Of a DNA stretch of 64,000 nucleotides, positions 22,401 through 34,048 are shown piece after piece; position 1 is the stretch's first letter; every line of letters starts with the position of its first letter. The stretch is from Perca fluviatilis (lineage: Eukaryota > Chordata > Actinopteri > Perciformes > Percidae). The notes below the pieces were generated by a model. That model was not told the DNA's origin. It saw only the letters and a list, made by a program, of their open reading frames with translations, and ran no database searches. The stretch is taken from NCBI RefSeq assembly GCF_010015445.1, contig NC_053119.1:26416383-26480382 (forward strand). The letters run 5' to 3'. The position numbers and the translations under genes are program-made.

Positions 22401-25400
22401 TTCATGACTTGCCAGCAGTGCTTACAAAAGAGCGGTTGCAGGTATTTCAAACTTGCTCACCAAGATGTAATTGCATGCTTTGACAGCAAATATAATGTTA
22501 ACAGTCACTCATTTAAGTATCATTCAGTTAAACAAGCTATTTGTCCATTTAATCACAAATTATGAAGAAGTTCATTGAGATAATGCTCTTTTTTTGCTCT
22601 TATACTAAGTTCTCGACTCTGGCTGAACATTTTCTCTCTGGATTAAAAAGTACTGACCCACTGTTGTTGTGGGATTGTTACTATAGTAAAACAGCAAGGC
22701 AGCATTTGATCCTACATTAGTTAGCGACCAGTGCCAGGCTGTTTTTTAAGTGACAGAGTGCCGACGTATCTCAGTGGACCACATTTGTAGAGTTTGGAGA
22801 ACCATAATACCCACCGGACAACAGACAGTGTTGCTTTAATCAAAAAATTACCACAATATGTCATCAGATACTAAGGAAACATGCTTAGTTGAAATACTAT
22901 CTTCTCTGACAACAATACTAAATGTCTGTTTTTATTTTGTTGTCAATTGCCCATTTTGACACCCGGGTTGCCAGACATGAAACGCAAACACGTAAAAACA
23001 AAGTGCTGGCTGCAGCTATGGTAGCAGCAACCAAACAAACTGGATCAACAGAGATGGATTCATTCTATCTGCCCTACAAAAAAAACTCAACATATTTCTA
23101 AACTAAACTAACTAAACAATCTAAAGTTGCATGACCAGAGACGCGGTAAAACACAATTACATATTGGAAATGCATTTAAAAGATAGAGCAGCTTAGAGCC
23201 CAAAAGCTAATTTCCTCCTAACAGGTAAACGTTGAGATGCATTAATTTCTATCACAGCTAACATAGTAAGGATGGGCATTTTCAATAATTTCAACATTCA
23301 TGTGCTCGCATTAAATTATATACTAAGAGTACTCGAGTTAGTTACTCACAAAAAGAATTGAGACACAGCCAGTAATGTGATCCTGACTGGCGCTGGCTAA
23401 CATCGCTAATAAACGCTAACTGATAACTTTACCGCAGGACCGTGCAAGCGGGCGCGCCACGGCTGCTTACAACCACCGTGACAGATATATGACAGAAACT
23501 AAAAGAAAGCGGAAAGTGAGGGACATCTGGCCGAAAATGAGGGACATCCGGCGGAACCTCCGGCGGCACCGGAACAATCCCATAAATGAAACGTCGTCGA
23601 TTTTGCACAATAAATAATAGTAACTACAATTGTAAAGAGAAAGGTGGAATTATGGCTAATTGGAAATGTAAGCCTTCCAACCCAGTTTAAATTTGTATGA
23701 GTTTTTTCTTTATATAATAAATTTTTTGGGTTGTTGACAGTAGTGATTTTATTGATGATGATAAAGGTATGAATTATGTTGGTTTACATCAAACAATATA
23801 AATAACTCTTTATTGTGTTATACTTGACATTGCCACAGTTGTGGCGATCCTTCCTCTCGTAATATCAAATAAATTCAACTAAACTAAATATCCATAAATA
23901 ATAAATATAGACTTACATAGAAAACTCTTACTGATGCAACATGAGTCATTTTTGAGTAAAACAAAGTACTTAAGTGAAAATAAAGACTGTGCCTGAGGAA
24001 GAATTTGTAGTAAATTCCAGACCTGATTTATGTTGTTTATCAGTTACAGTATTCCCATAATAACTGGTCAAGATATGCTGCAATATGACGTCTGTGTCAG
24101 AGTAATGTGACAGCCCAGAACAATAATACAGGAAATGTCTCCCCTGTTAATGATTTAAACGACTGTTGTTACTTGATTAATAGATCATTAAAAAAGTACA
24201 CTCTTTCAATGCCACACAGTAAACGTATTAAATAAAAATAATAACTGAAAGGATATTTAACTTCAAATTATGAAAATTTAAAGATGATTCATATTTCATT
24301 CATTTGTATGTTTGGGACCTGGCACACGTACATGCTCGCATACTGAAATACACATACATACACTCAATATCCTCTGGTCACTATGTTTGAGTGCCACAGC
24401 CAGTCTTCTTGTGACAAAAGCCTTCTCATGCTTGGATGCTAGCGCAAACACAATTAAAAAAACATTCTTATGCAAATGGTGCAAGCTCGACAACCGTAAT
24501 TGTTGGTTAATTGCTCATAAACATCCCCAATCAACACTGGCACATGCTATGGCACGAAAAGGGAGAATAGAATCAATAGCAGCAAAAACCAGGCAGATGA
24601 TGCACACAGGGATAGAGGATGTATTTGTTTGGGTCATTAGGAACTCATGGTGACCCAGTGAGCCACAACATTATAGCAGTGACAAGGCCAAGGCTCTTCC
24701 TTGCTGTGCTTACTGTGCGTGTCTGTGCAGGGCCAATTGGCCTGCACTGATATCCGCCACTTCCTAGAATCACAATTGTTTGCATGCCCTCAAACACCAA
24801 ATAGGAGGCAGAGTGAGGGCAGTTTGCTACTGATGGCCATCATGTATGTGTGTGTGCTCATAGCATCACACAGAAAATGTGTAGTGAGCAGTTATCTTAA
24901 AATAACCTAAAAATGTCAAGACTTTGTAAACTGTCATTACTGCTCTGGTGTTAGGTATTTTGTGGTGGCGGGCAGAAATTAAAGGTTGCCACAGCTTTTG
25001 TAGTTCTTGTTTGATTACAAGGTCATGGGGGCACCTAGGGGTGAATAGCAACGTTTTTTGTCTTTTACAGCAATCGGACCTTTGTGAGGACATTAATTAG
25101 TTACGGGGGAAAAAAACACAATCCCAAAGGCATTTTTTCACAGGGGATACCTTATGTTCACTCTGAAGTGTGTATATGTGAATGGGGTGTGTGCGAGCAA
25201 GCTCTGATTTTGAATAAACATAGGGAAGGGAAAAAGTAAATAATTTAAGGACAAGGGAGTTCAAAAGAGGAGATGCATAAGTAGAAGACTACTTTATCTC
25301 AGTGTGTTACAGAGGATCTAAAGCCTGCAGGAGCTCGTCAGTCAAAGGACATTGGAGCTTTCAAGGCCCATCGGGCCCGTTGCCAAATCCTCGAAAGAGT

Positions 25401-25640
25401 AGAGGAATTAAACAGCCTGGACGAGTAGGCGGATGAAGAGTAAACACAGCGTTTTGCAATCCTGTTGAATGTTGTTGGACTGATACACTATCCCCTTGCA
25501 GCTGCACTGTCTCATAAACACATGCACTATTGTTTTCGGCTACCTCAGGTCGTTGTTGACTGAAAAAGAGGCCTTGGTTGTACCAATAAGGCTTTATACG
25601 AGAGTAAGACTCCATAATTATAGTGTGAAAACTGAATAGA
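22401..25640. other. Long single-copy stretch, nothing recognised
   Basis: No domain-bearing frame. 23500-23575 carries a short tandem motif GTGAGGGACATCTGG / ATGAGGGACATCCGG and is CpG-rich. 23270-23340 looks repeat-like, but no second copy was found here. Confidence 0.45.
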
Positions 25641-25661
25641 AAGAGAGAGAGAGAGAGAGAG
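25641..25661. repeat. (GA)n microsatellite
   Basis: About ten GA units. Confidence 0.95.
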
Positions 25662-27523
25662 CCAAGCTGACGGAAACCCACCTCCAACCCAGTGGTAACA
25701 CTTTGACAAAGGAGGTTAGTGCCGAGTCAGATTAAGTTTATTTATGTTTTTCTATTACTCCCTTTCATCGATGTTCACGGCACGGCAGATAGTATCCCCA
25801 CTTTGCTTATTTACTCAGAGTGCCCTACCTCTGGACAGCTCTCATTCAGCACTTAATGTCCATAGCGCCTTGGGTAATTGTTGTTTTCCTCTGCCCCTGA
25901 AAACTCACCGCTTCACAAGACTAAGCTCCTCTGTCCTCTTGTTTATTTTCAAAGGCCCCAACCAGGACAAATACCCTTAGGGCAACTTCAACAGGCTAGC
26001 GACCTTATGTGCGCCTCAAAAGTGCATAGAAAATCTGTTAAGCTGATATAAATTTGTTCCAGTTGCATGAAGGAGCAGGAAGAATGTGGATGGGTATGAG
26101 GGAGAGGGAAGAGTCCTGGTAGTGGGATTGACTCAGGTCTTGCCCAGACTGGGGCTTACAGCAGGGATCACTCAGCTTCGGTCAGCTCTTCCCTGCTTCA
26201 AAGGCTGGGAGGAGAGGTTCTGTGAAATCATACAATAACAGTGAATATATCCACCCTTTCAAAACACAACTGGACTGAACTGGAAAGGTGGGAACGAGAC
26301 AGGAGGAAGTGATGGAGTTTCACTGCTGATACAAGGAAAGATAGGAACATATTGCTTCTGTGTAAAGATGACATTAAAATATTTTATTTGTCTGAGACAA
26401 GGTTGGCTGATCATGCGTATCCTTTATCGACAACACCCTGCCTTACATTTACACATATTCACACATGGGACCATCCCAATTCAACTTCACTCTTTTACTG
26501 TTGGCCACTGAGCTGCTCCACTGCAGTTGGCTGAAGTTATTTCTGAAGGGCTCCTCAACCGTCAATGTTAAGATAAGATATTCTGTTTCCCCACAACCCA
26601 CAATGAATTGATCATGCTATCAAGTGCTGTCTGTGTATCCAAAGACTGATATAGGTTGTTCATCTGTGCCATAGAGCTCCATTGTCCTCCAAAAAGGATT
26701 AAAAACCCATCAATGAGCCACACAGCTGGTTGACATGTTCCTTCATAATGATGAATATGGACACTGTAGTAGTAGTCAATCCCACATCTGGCACTGTCCT
26801 GCTACTGTGCACAACACATTGTGTTAACCCACAGCTGAAAATAGTCCCCAACAAATGCAGTATTTACTCCAGTTTGAGTAAGGTTTGTTAAAAACTATAG
26901 TGCCCAGCTGTTAAAATTATTCAGCCTTTATTACAAATAAAAGTATATATCCATCATTAGTTTTTAGATGTGTTAAGTGGGAACCAATGGATTCAGGGAT
27001 GAGAGCAAGGCTGCAGAATTTGGAAAGTATGGAGGGAGGGTCTAACACACAGTTGGTTTCTGTATTGTTTGGAGATTTTTTGACAATAAGACAATATGTA
27101 ATATTACCAGACTTATTTTTTATATGAGAAAATGTTGACAGATGTTCCTAAAAGTACTTTGAAAAAGTGTTTGTAACCAGTGGACAGTGTTGAATCCAAA
27201 TGACAACCCAAGAATGAATACATTTTGAGCAATGCTGTTTATATATGATCAGGCCAGTTATTAGGAATTATGGACAGGAGGACATTTTCTAAATTGAGCA
27301 CCTCATCCACATCCACTCAAGCACTAAACCAGTTTAGTTTCATATGATACCAGTATCTTCTCTCTGAGCCCACTACAGCAGGTTTTATTTGCTAGTCTGC
27401 CTAACTACTCACCTTTGCCTTTCATACCTGGTGCTTCTTCACTTTTTTAGGCCTGCTGTTATTGTAAAAATGGTTGAAACTCAACCACATCATTTTCACA
27501 TTACCTTCGTGGGGTGGGCTATC
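25662..27523. other. Single-copy stretch, nothing recognised
   Basis: No coding signal or internal repeat seen. Confidence 0.5.
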
Positions 27524-27735
27524 AGATGACAAGTTGAAATGTGTTTTAAAGATAACAATACATGCATTTATCATCTAAATACATTTAATTTGTATCGTCA
27601 GTGATATGAGTCAATAAGTAAATTGTTGTACTAGATCTCATTTAAGGCTTAACCATAGACCTTTGCATGGGCCCCCCCTGGGACTTGGAACGGTGGTTAT
27701 CTATAGCCTTTGACCCCCCCTGATGGCAGGGCTGA
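27524..27735 (+). repeat. Unclassified dispersed repeat with C-run, copy 2
   Basis: Same orientation as 20611-20805. Shared blocks are AGATGACAAGTTGAAATGTG, TTTGCATGGGCCCCCC and GCCTTTGACCCCCC then TGATGG. Differences are mostly substitutions and small indels, consistent with two old insertions of one family. Confidence 0.75.
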
Positions 27736-28229
27736 CTATGATTGCAGAAGTGCAGACAGACTCGTAGGATCCACAGCAATATTGTGTTTCCCACTGAGGT
27801 AACCCATTCTAAAAATGCATGACCTCATCTCACTGAATGGTTCATGGTTTCTTTTTCTATGGTGGCTTTTTCTGCAGAAGGAGACATTTTGGGGGATGCC
27901 ACTGTGTCGGATTGCCACAGCCTCCATGGAAAAGGTAATTCTCACCACCGATAAACGACACATGGAAGCCATCAGCATGGACTGGAAGCTTGTGGTGTGT
28001 GGAGACTGTTAGCAGGAGCCTGCAGACTCATACACACATCCATATAAGGTATATGGCTATATTAAATATTATGTTTGTCTGAGTGGGTGTGAAAGTGTGC
28101 GTCACTTGATTTTGGATTTTGGAAGTGTGTTTGATATGTGTGAGCCGTGCTCCTATTATTCTCTCTTTGACAGCTAAATCACCCCTTAAAACCATTCCTT
28201 TCTTCCCTGTACGTAACCTAAGAAGATGA
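27736..28229. other. Single-copy stretch, nothing recognised
   Basis: No coding signal seen. Confidence 0.5.
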
Positions 28230-29418
28230 TTAGTTTTTTCCAATTGCTAACACCCTAAAACGACATGCATAGCACAATCATTTACAGTTTTCTCCATTAC
28301 ATTACCTGTCATTTAGCAGACGCTTTTATCCAAAGCAACTTCCAATTAAGTGAGAGGGAGGGCAACATGTTTTAAGTGGTGGGGGAAACCGGAGCACCCA
28401 GAGAAAACCCCATGCAGACACAGGGAGAACATGCAAACTCCACACAGAAAAGCCCAGGACGACCAGGGTTCAAGCCCGGTACCTTCGTGCTGTGAGGCCA
28501 CAGTGCTAACCATTGGGCCACCGTGCTGCTGTGTGTGTGCTAAAACACAATTTTGCAAACTAGGCTGGTTTTTATCAAAATACTTAACACAATTCAGAAA
28601 ACCACACACCCAAACTGCAAAGAAACTCATATATCCTGCAAATGAAGCACTGCAACTAAAACTACGTATAGCATTATAGCACCAAATGGCGCACACTTCA
28701 TTCATATTACCAGATTTTTGGCTAACCAACTACACACTGTTGGGCATAATGAAAAGCACTCTCATCTTTAGTATGCTTTGCCATAATATTAAAATAGTTC
28801 AAATTGTAGAAAATGATTCAGATTGTTCACATATGTTCAAATATTTGCACATAACACAAAATCTTTTATTTTTTATTTTTCACCAAACAAGTCAGTGCAA
28901 CATATGCACAGCAGATATATTTACATTGGACTGAACAAAAATATGCTCACAAAAAAACAGTAAACTGAAAAAGAAAATTGGAGAAAAAAATTTGCAAAAA
29001 AACAAATTGTGTACAAAAATAAATGTGCAAAAAAAATAAAATGTGCAACAAAAAAAAATTGTAAAAAAAGAAAGAAAAGGGTGCTCACCTGTGGTCTTTT
29101 CATAGTGCTTACTTCCTGATTCAAGTGGTAACAATTAACCCTTAAGGTGTTGGCCAATTAGCTCATGTAGTGTCATTTTGAATGGCAGTGTTTTGAAATG
29201 GCACACATGTGACTTTATGTCAGATTGTTGTGTCTTATGCAGAGAACCGTGTTCAGTGCATTTAAAAAGTGCCATTTTGAATTGCAAAATGTGTGTAAAG
29301 CAGAAAATGTGTTTACACTTTTGGAGACTTGAGAAGAGGTTTTGCTCTCACTGTGTCAGTTTAAATAATTGTGCTAAGCATGTCATGTTAGTGTTTTAGC
29401 AATTGGAAAAAACTGTAA
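28230..29418. mobile_element. PIF/Harbinger-type non-autonomous transposon carrying a SINE
   Basis: The left end is TTAGTTTTTTCCAATTGCTA and the right end, reverse-complemented, is TTACAGTTTTTTCCAATTGC. The similarity runs about 55 bp inwards, through GACATGC.TAGCACAAT. The left copy has lost two bases (CA). The termini are close to those of the element at 34049-35807, which carries a HARBI1-like relic; that is the basis for the superfamily call. The interior is AT-rich and non-coding. A minus-strand SINE lies at 28296-28528, close to the left end. The 127-codon minus-strand frame at 28346-28729 crosses SINE and host element and is not a gene. Confidence 0.7.
28296..28528 (-). mobile_element. 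tRNA-derived SINE with L2-type tail
   Basis: Read on the minus strand, the element starts GCACGGTGGCCCAATGG with a box A-like TGGCCCAATGGTTAGCAC (28503-28520) and box B-like GGGCTTGAACCC (28466-28477). It continues into the conserved body GGAGTTTGCATGTTCTCCC and ends in GGATAAAAGCGTCTGCTAAA then TGACAGGTAATGTAATG. That tail is shared with L2-group LINEs, which are thought to mobilise such SINEs. Near full length for the family. Transcription would use its internal RNA polymerase III boxes if still active. Confidence 0.85.
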
Positions 29419-29679
29419 TATTTTCCCCCAATTGTATAGACTGGTCCATGGTGACAGGGCTGTAATGTGTTTTATAGATATGCTATAAGTCACCCAGTAA
29501 ATAGGTCAGCTGTCTGAAGTGTGATGTGTCATGTGGTCCTTTCCAGCTCTGAAATGTCTTCTCTAATGAGCCCTGGTGATTTTGGAGAGGAAAACACCAC
29601 GGCCCTTTTTCCAATAAAGCCTCTCTCTGCCTCTCCGAGCCTTGCATGACAGAAACAAAAGCTGTTTGTTCTTTTGGGG
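29419..29679. other. Single-copy stretch before a microsatellite
   Basis: Nothing recognised. Confidence 0.5.
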
Positions 29680-29725
<46 letters not shown>

Positions 29726-29764
29726 ATGTGCATGTGTGTGTGCGTGTGTGTGCATGCGCGCGTG
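29680..29764. repeat. (TG)n microsatellite with CATG variants
   Basis: About 21 perfect TG units, then interrupted TG/CATG/CG units. Confidence 0.95.
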
Positions 29765-32148
29765 TACTGTATGTGCATGTGTCTGTCACTGTCATTCTCT
29801 CTTTCAATTCTTGCTCTTCTGTCATGCTCTCTCTTAATCTTTTATTTACCCTCTAGATAAGATTAGATGTATCAAAAATAAATTAATAACATTAAAGCCA
29901 TTTTAAAAAAAAGTTATTTTGAATCCTTACCAATATTCTGTCAAATTGTATGTCTATTTGTAGCCTCTGTATTAGTGTGTCAACCACTCACCTGTTCTTA
30001 TTTCCAGTGAAAGTATGTCTTTAATTGAATTGCAAACTCGTGTAGACAGATTGAGAGGACAGTAAATAAAGCAAAACAATTTAATCCTGCAGGTGAAATC
30101 TATTACGGAGAATAGAAAAGCACAAACAAATATTTCAGGGGTCTTGCATAGTTGAACAAGTGGGGCACTGAGAGTGTCATGATGGTGTCATGCCTATTCG
30201 GGCTGACGGTCAGGAAAATATAGGCATTAAATGGCATTGTAATGTAACCATGGCCACCTAAGCCACCTGACCTAATATGTATGTAATAATACACACACTG
30301 CACTATAAGAACGTCAGTAATCGAAGCCCAGCCCGGATTATCACCATGCTCTGTCTGTTGATGAGTAACATATCCTGGCGCTCAGGTCCGCCCCCTTCTT
30401 TTCACCCTCTGTGCCTGCCTTCCCTTGTGGTATGGGTTCAGAGGGCCCCATTCCCTATCTCTGCACCCGACACAGCCTGGGAGTGCACAAAGGGGGCCCA
30501 GTATCACTCCAGCCCATTACTGTATCAGAGGGAACACATTTCTCTTGAATTTCTGTGACTCTGCATTCTGGTATGCGCTATCTCTTCTTCAAAAAACAGC
30601 TTTTGGCATCAAAATTAAAGTGCATTATTATCTTCAGTACCACGGCCGCATACGTGTAGCCCACGTGTGAAAGTACATGACTATCAGTGGCCACTGATAC
30701 TTCTCTATCTAACGTGGTGTCGGCCACTGAATGATGACTACCAGCTTTACTGCAGGACTTGTTTCCCAGAACTTTTACCATTGGCCTGTGACAGAGAGGA
30801 TGATGATGGGAAATACTTGTTTTCCTTTTGATAGTTGGTGTTTTCTTTTTTCCTCTGCCTCGCATTTCTTTGGGAAAGCCTGCAGTATTAATCAGTGACA
30901 CACATGTGTATAGGGCTCCCCAGAGCCTTTAGTTCAACAGGCTTAACAAAAATATTCCAGATTTTATTTTGATTTGTATGGAAATTTAGAGGAGAACAAT
31001 CTATTACTGTTACAAGATTAGTCAAACTGTGTAGTGTTCATTTTGAATACAACACTTCTGAATGCTTGAGCCCTTTGGGGTTCCTCCTCACCTACATAAT
31101 GTAGCCATATGTTGAAAATGATGTGAAGATATAATTAAGGTATGAATCACTCTTTATCTGATAAAGATGACACTATGACTCAAATTCATTGATGAATCAC
31201 ATTTTGAAAGTTGAAATAACACTCATTACACATGACTTTACATCTGGGATATTACAAAAAGTTAAAACAAATTCCTATAACCCTGACAAGCTTTCCCGAT
31301 AATAAACAACCAGCCACAGCAAAAGAAGAGATGAATGTGCAGCCCTTTTGTCTTTAATTAGAGGATTTGTCCTTAGTCAGCACTCTATCTGGTCCTAGAA
31401 CTTATTCTTTTACACCAAGTATGAACAACATGTCATAAACAATAGAGCTCAAGGAATGGACCTGAATAGGTTCTGCATGATCGACCCATCAAGTTAGAGG
31501 AACGTGTTTGAAGTTCATGTTGGGTTTTTATGACGTGGAATATAATAAGGTCCTTATATATAAGGTCCTGCCTCTGTCATAATGACCCACTGGATGTATG
31601 GACACCTAAAGCTTTACTGCCAGGCAGGAATGTAGCTATTAAGCACTGCCCATGACATGAGATGGGTGCCAAGCCTGTCAAGCAGCGCCCTGCTGCCGGC
31701 CTCTCCATCATGTAAAGAACAGAGATGATTGGAACTGTGTGTACATTGTGTGTCATAGTCTTAAGGTGACAAAGGCACTGCACAGAGGGCACAGCAATGG
31801 TTCAGTGACCCTTTCATCCTGTCCTCCTTTCATTCACTCATCTACTTCTCTGCTTTCTTCACCCTTAGTGTAATCATCTGGTGTGAGACAAAAGCCAGAA
31901 TTTTGATCCCAGTTCATGATCCTCCATGACAGAGCACACAATGGTGTAACCCTCACTGCCAGCCAGTGTCCTGGGGCCCCCAACTCATAGCACTTTGTGT
32001 GTAGCAGGGCTATGCACATTCAGTTCATTCACTGACATATTAACCTCTAAATGAGCTCTGCCGTGAGGACCTTAATCTGTCTTTGGCCACACAGACACTT
32101 TAATTCCCTCACACGCGCTTACAAACAAACACATGCACTCTCTCTCTT

Positions 32149-32151
<3 letters not shown>
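29765..32151. other. Single-copy stretch, nothing recognised
   Basis: 2.4 kb without a domain-bearing frame. Confidence 0.5.

Positions 32152-32240
<89 letters not shown>
32152..32240. repeat. (CA)n microsatellite
   Basis: About 44 CA units. Confidence 0.97.
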
Positions 32241-32244
<4 letters not shown>

Positions 32245-32371
32245 GACTCAATGAAAGGCAGCCGAGGGGTCAAGGGGCAGGGTTTGACCGTTAGTGCTGC
32301 CGACACTGAACTCATTTAACTCCCCGCTGAATGATTTGTTTTGTGCTTTTTGTTTGTTTGTGTGTGTGCCA

Positions 32372-32478
32372 GGAGAGGAGAAAGAGGGAGGAGAGGAGAG
32401 GAGAGGAGGAGAGGAGAGGAGAGGAGAGGGAGGGAGGAGAGGAGAGGAGAGGAGGAGAGGAGAGGAGAGGAGAGGAGG
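32372..32478. repeat. Purine-only minisatellite (GGAGA/GAGGA units)
   Basis: About 105 bases of G and A only on the plus strand, in AGGAG and AGGAGG units. Mirror-symmetric purine tracts like this can form triplex DNA. The Glu/Arg or Ser/Pro/Leu frames across it are artefacts. Confidence 0.95.
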
Positions 32479-33431
32479 CATTCATATGGGGTGGGGATTC
32501 ACATGTATAAGATGCTGGCAGCTCCCAGAGTGTTGCAGTCAATGGAATTTTTGGTTATCCTCATTGAAACTGGGAGCTCCTTTCATGTTAGGACGCCAAA
32601 GTGACCCACCGTGACCTTTTGTCCTCTCTCTTTGAGGCCTTGCTTTAACAATTAGCCCACGCTCACAATGCCAACGCAAAGAGAGGCGGGGACCAGTGTT
32701 CCTACGGCTCCAATACCCCTCCAGGGTCTAGGGAGCTCCATCCTCACCACCCAAACTGGCACATTCTGAATCAAAACAGAATGCAAAAAGAAGAAAGAGA
32801 GAGAGTCAGAGCGAAAGGGAAAGCATAGAAAAGGGGGGGAAAAAACAAGTGAAAAGAGGAAATCCTTGAGACTGGCCATGGAGGGAAAAGAGGAGGAAGG
32901 AGGGAGGGAAAGAAAAAATGAGAAACAGAAAAATTCCAGAGCAGCAGTCAGCATGGCGGATAAAAGCCACTCTTAAGATAAGGTTGGCACAAATATGTTT
33001 TTGATCGTGTTGCGGGGTCCACAGCAAACTTTGGAGAGGTTGCCAACTCACAACCACAGACGTCCACAGATGTTTGAGATATTAATGTTCACAAAAACAC
33101 ACATCTACGATGTGTAAATGACCTTACATGGCTGTGTGTCTGGAAGAAGTCTGTAACATTGTGGGCTAGAAAACCCACACACGGACACAGACAAACACAA
33201 ACATCCAAAACGCCTCTCGCACAAATGATGCAGATAGACAACATCAGAGTCCTGATCGTAAATCTTTGACCTCCCCATTCTAAGATAACATAGAAAAGCT
33301 CAAAAACTAAGACAAATTGCCCTCAGTGTTTGTGTGTTTTTGTTGAATTGTGTGTGCTTAGGTACGTGTGGAGCACACAGACAAAGAGAGAAAGTGTGTG
33401 AAAGTGAGTGTGTCCTTGTGCAGACGCTAAC
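32479..33431. other. Single-copy stretch, nothing recognised
   Basis: Purine-rich again at 32780-32935. Confidence 0.5.

Positions 33432-33493
<62 letters not shown>
33432..33493. repeat. (CA)n microsatellite
   Basis: About 31 uninterrupted CA units. Confidence 0.97.
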
Positions 33494-33495
<2 letters not shown>

Positions 33496-34048
33496 TCCAT
33501 TATTCATGTATGTCTGTAAATGCTTGCCAAAAATATATCGTTCAAACAAAGGCCATTTCTCAGTGTGTGAGTGTCTGTGTGTGTACACTTTAAAAACACA
33601 TACTGAACTCCTGTCATACCCTTCCAACATATGCTATAAATTTGGCATGTGTCCCGAGGAGCACTGCCACATGACTGGGAGCCCAGACAACCCCAAACAA
33701 TCAAACAATCCAAATGCTAAATTGCACTCAGGCACTGGAGTCATTTGGAATGTGATATGGGGAGTATAGATTTCAACCATATAGCTGCAGAATTTTCGAT
33801 TTAAATTAGCTCCCTGGTCCACTAGCTTTTCATCCTCGTGGCTTGAATGCCGGGAGCATATGTCAGACCTCGGTAAAAGAAACCTCAAGTTCTCCCCGGT
33901 ATCAATCGCATTTTCTCCGAGTACTAAATCTTTCCAAGAAGCCTCAGGATGCTTCCAAGTAGTAGTGCACAGGGTTACATTGTTTCCTCTCAGACGAAAA
34001 AACAGTCTTCAAACACTGTTTTCTCTTCTAGCCGCTGGAGAATCGGTG
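33494..34048. other. Single-copy stretch, nothing recognised
   Basis: No coding signal seen. Confidence 0.5.

Noticed and set aside
28466..28520. tRNA gene on the minus strand
   Set aside because: Box A and B are present but the segment continues into SINE body and L2-type tail, and the cloverleaf is not intact.
28346..28729. 127-codon minus-strand and 109-codon plus-strand frames
   Set aside because: Both read through the SINE and its host transposon.
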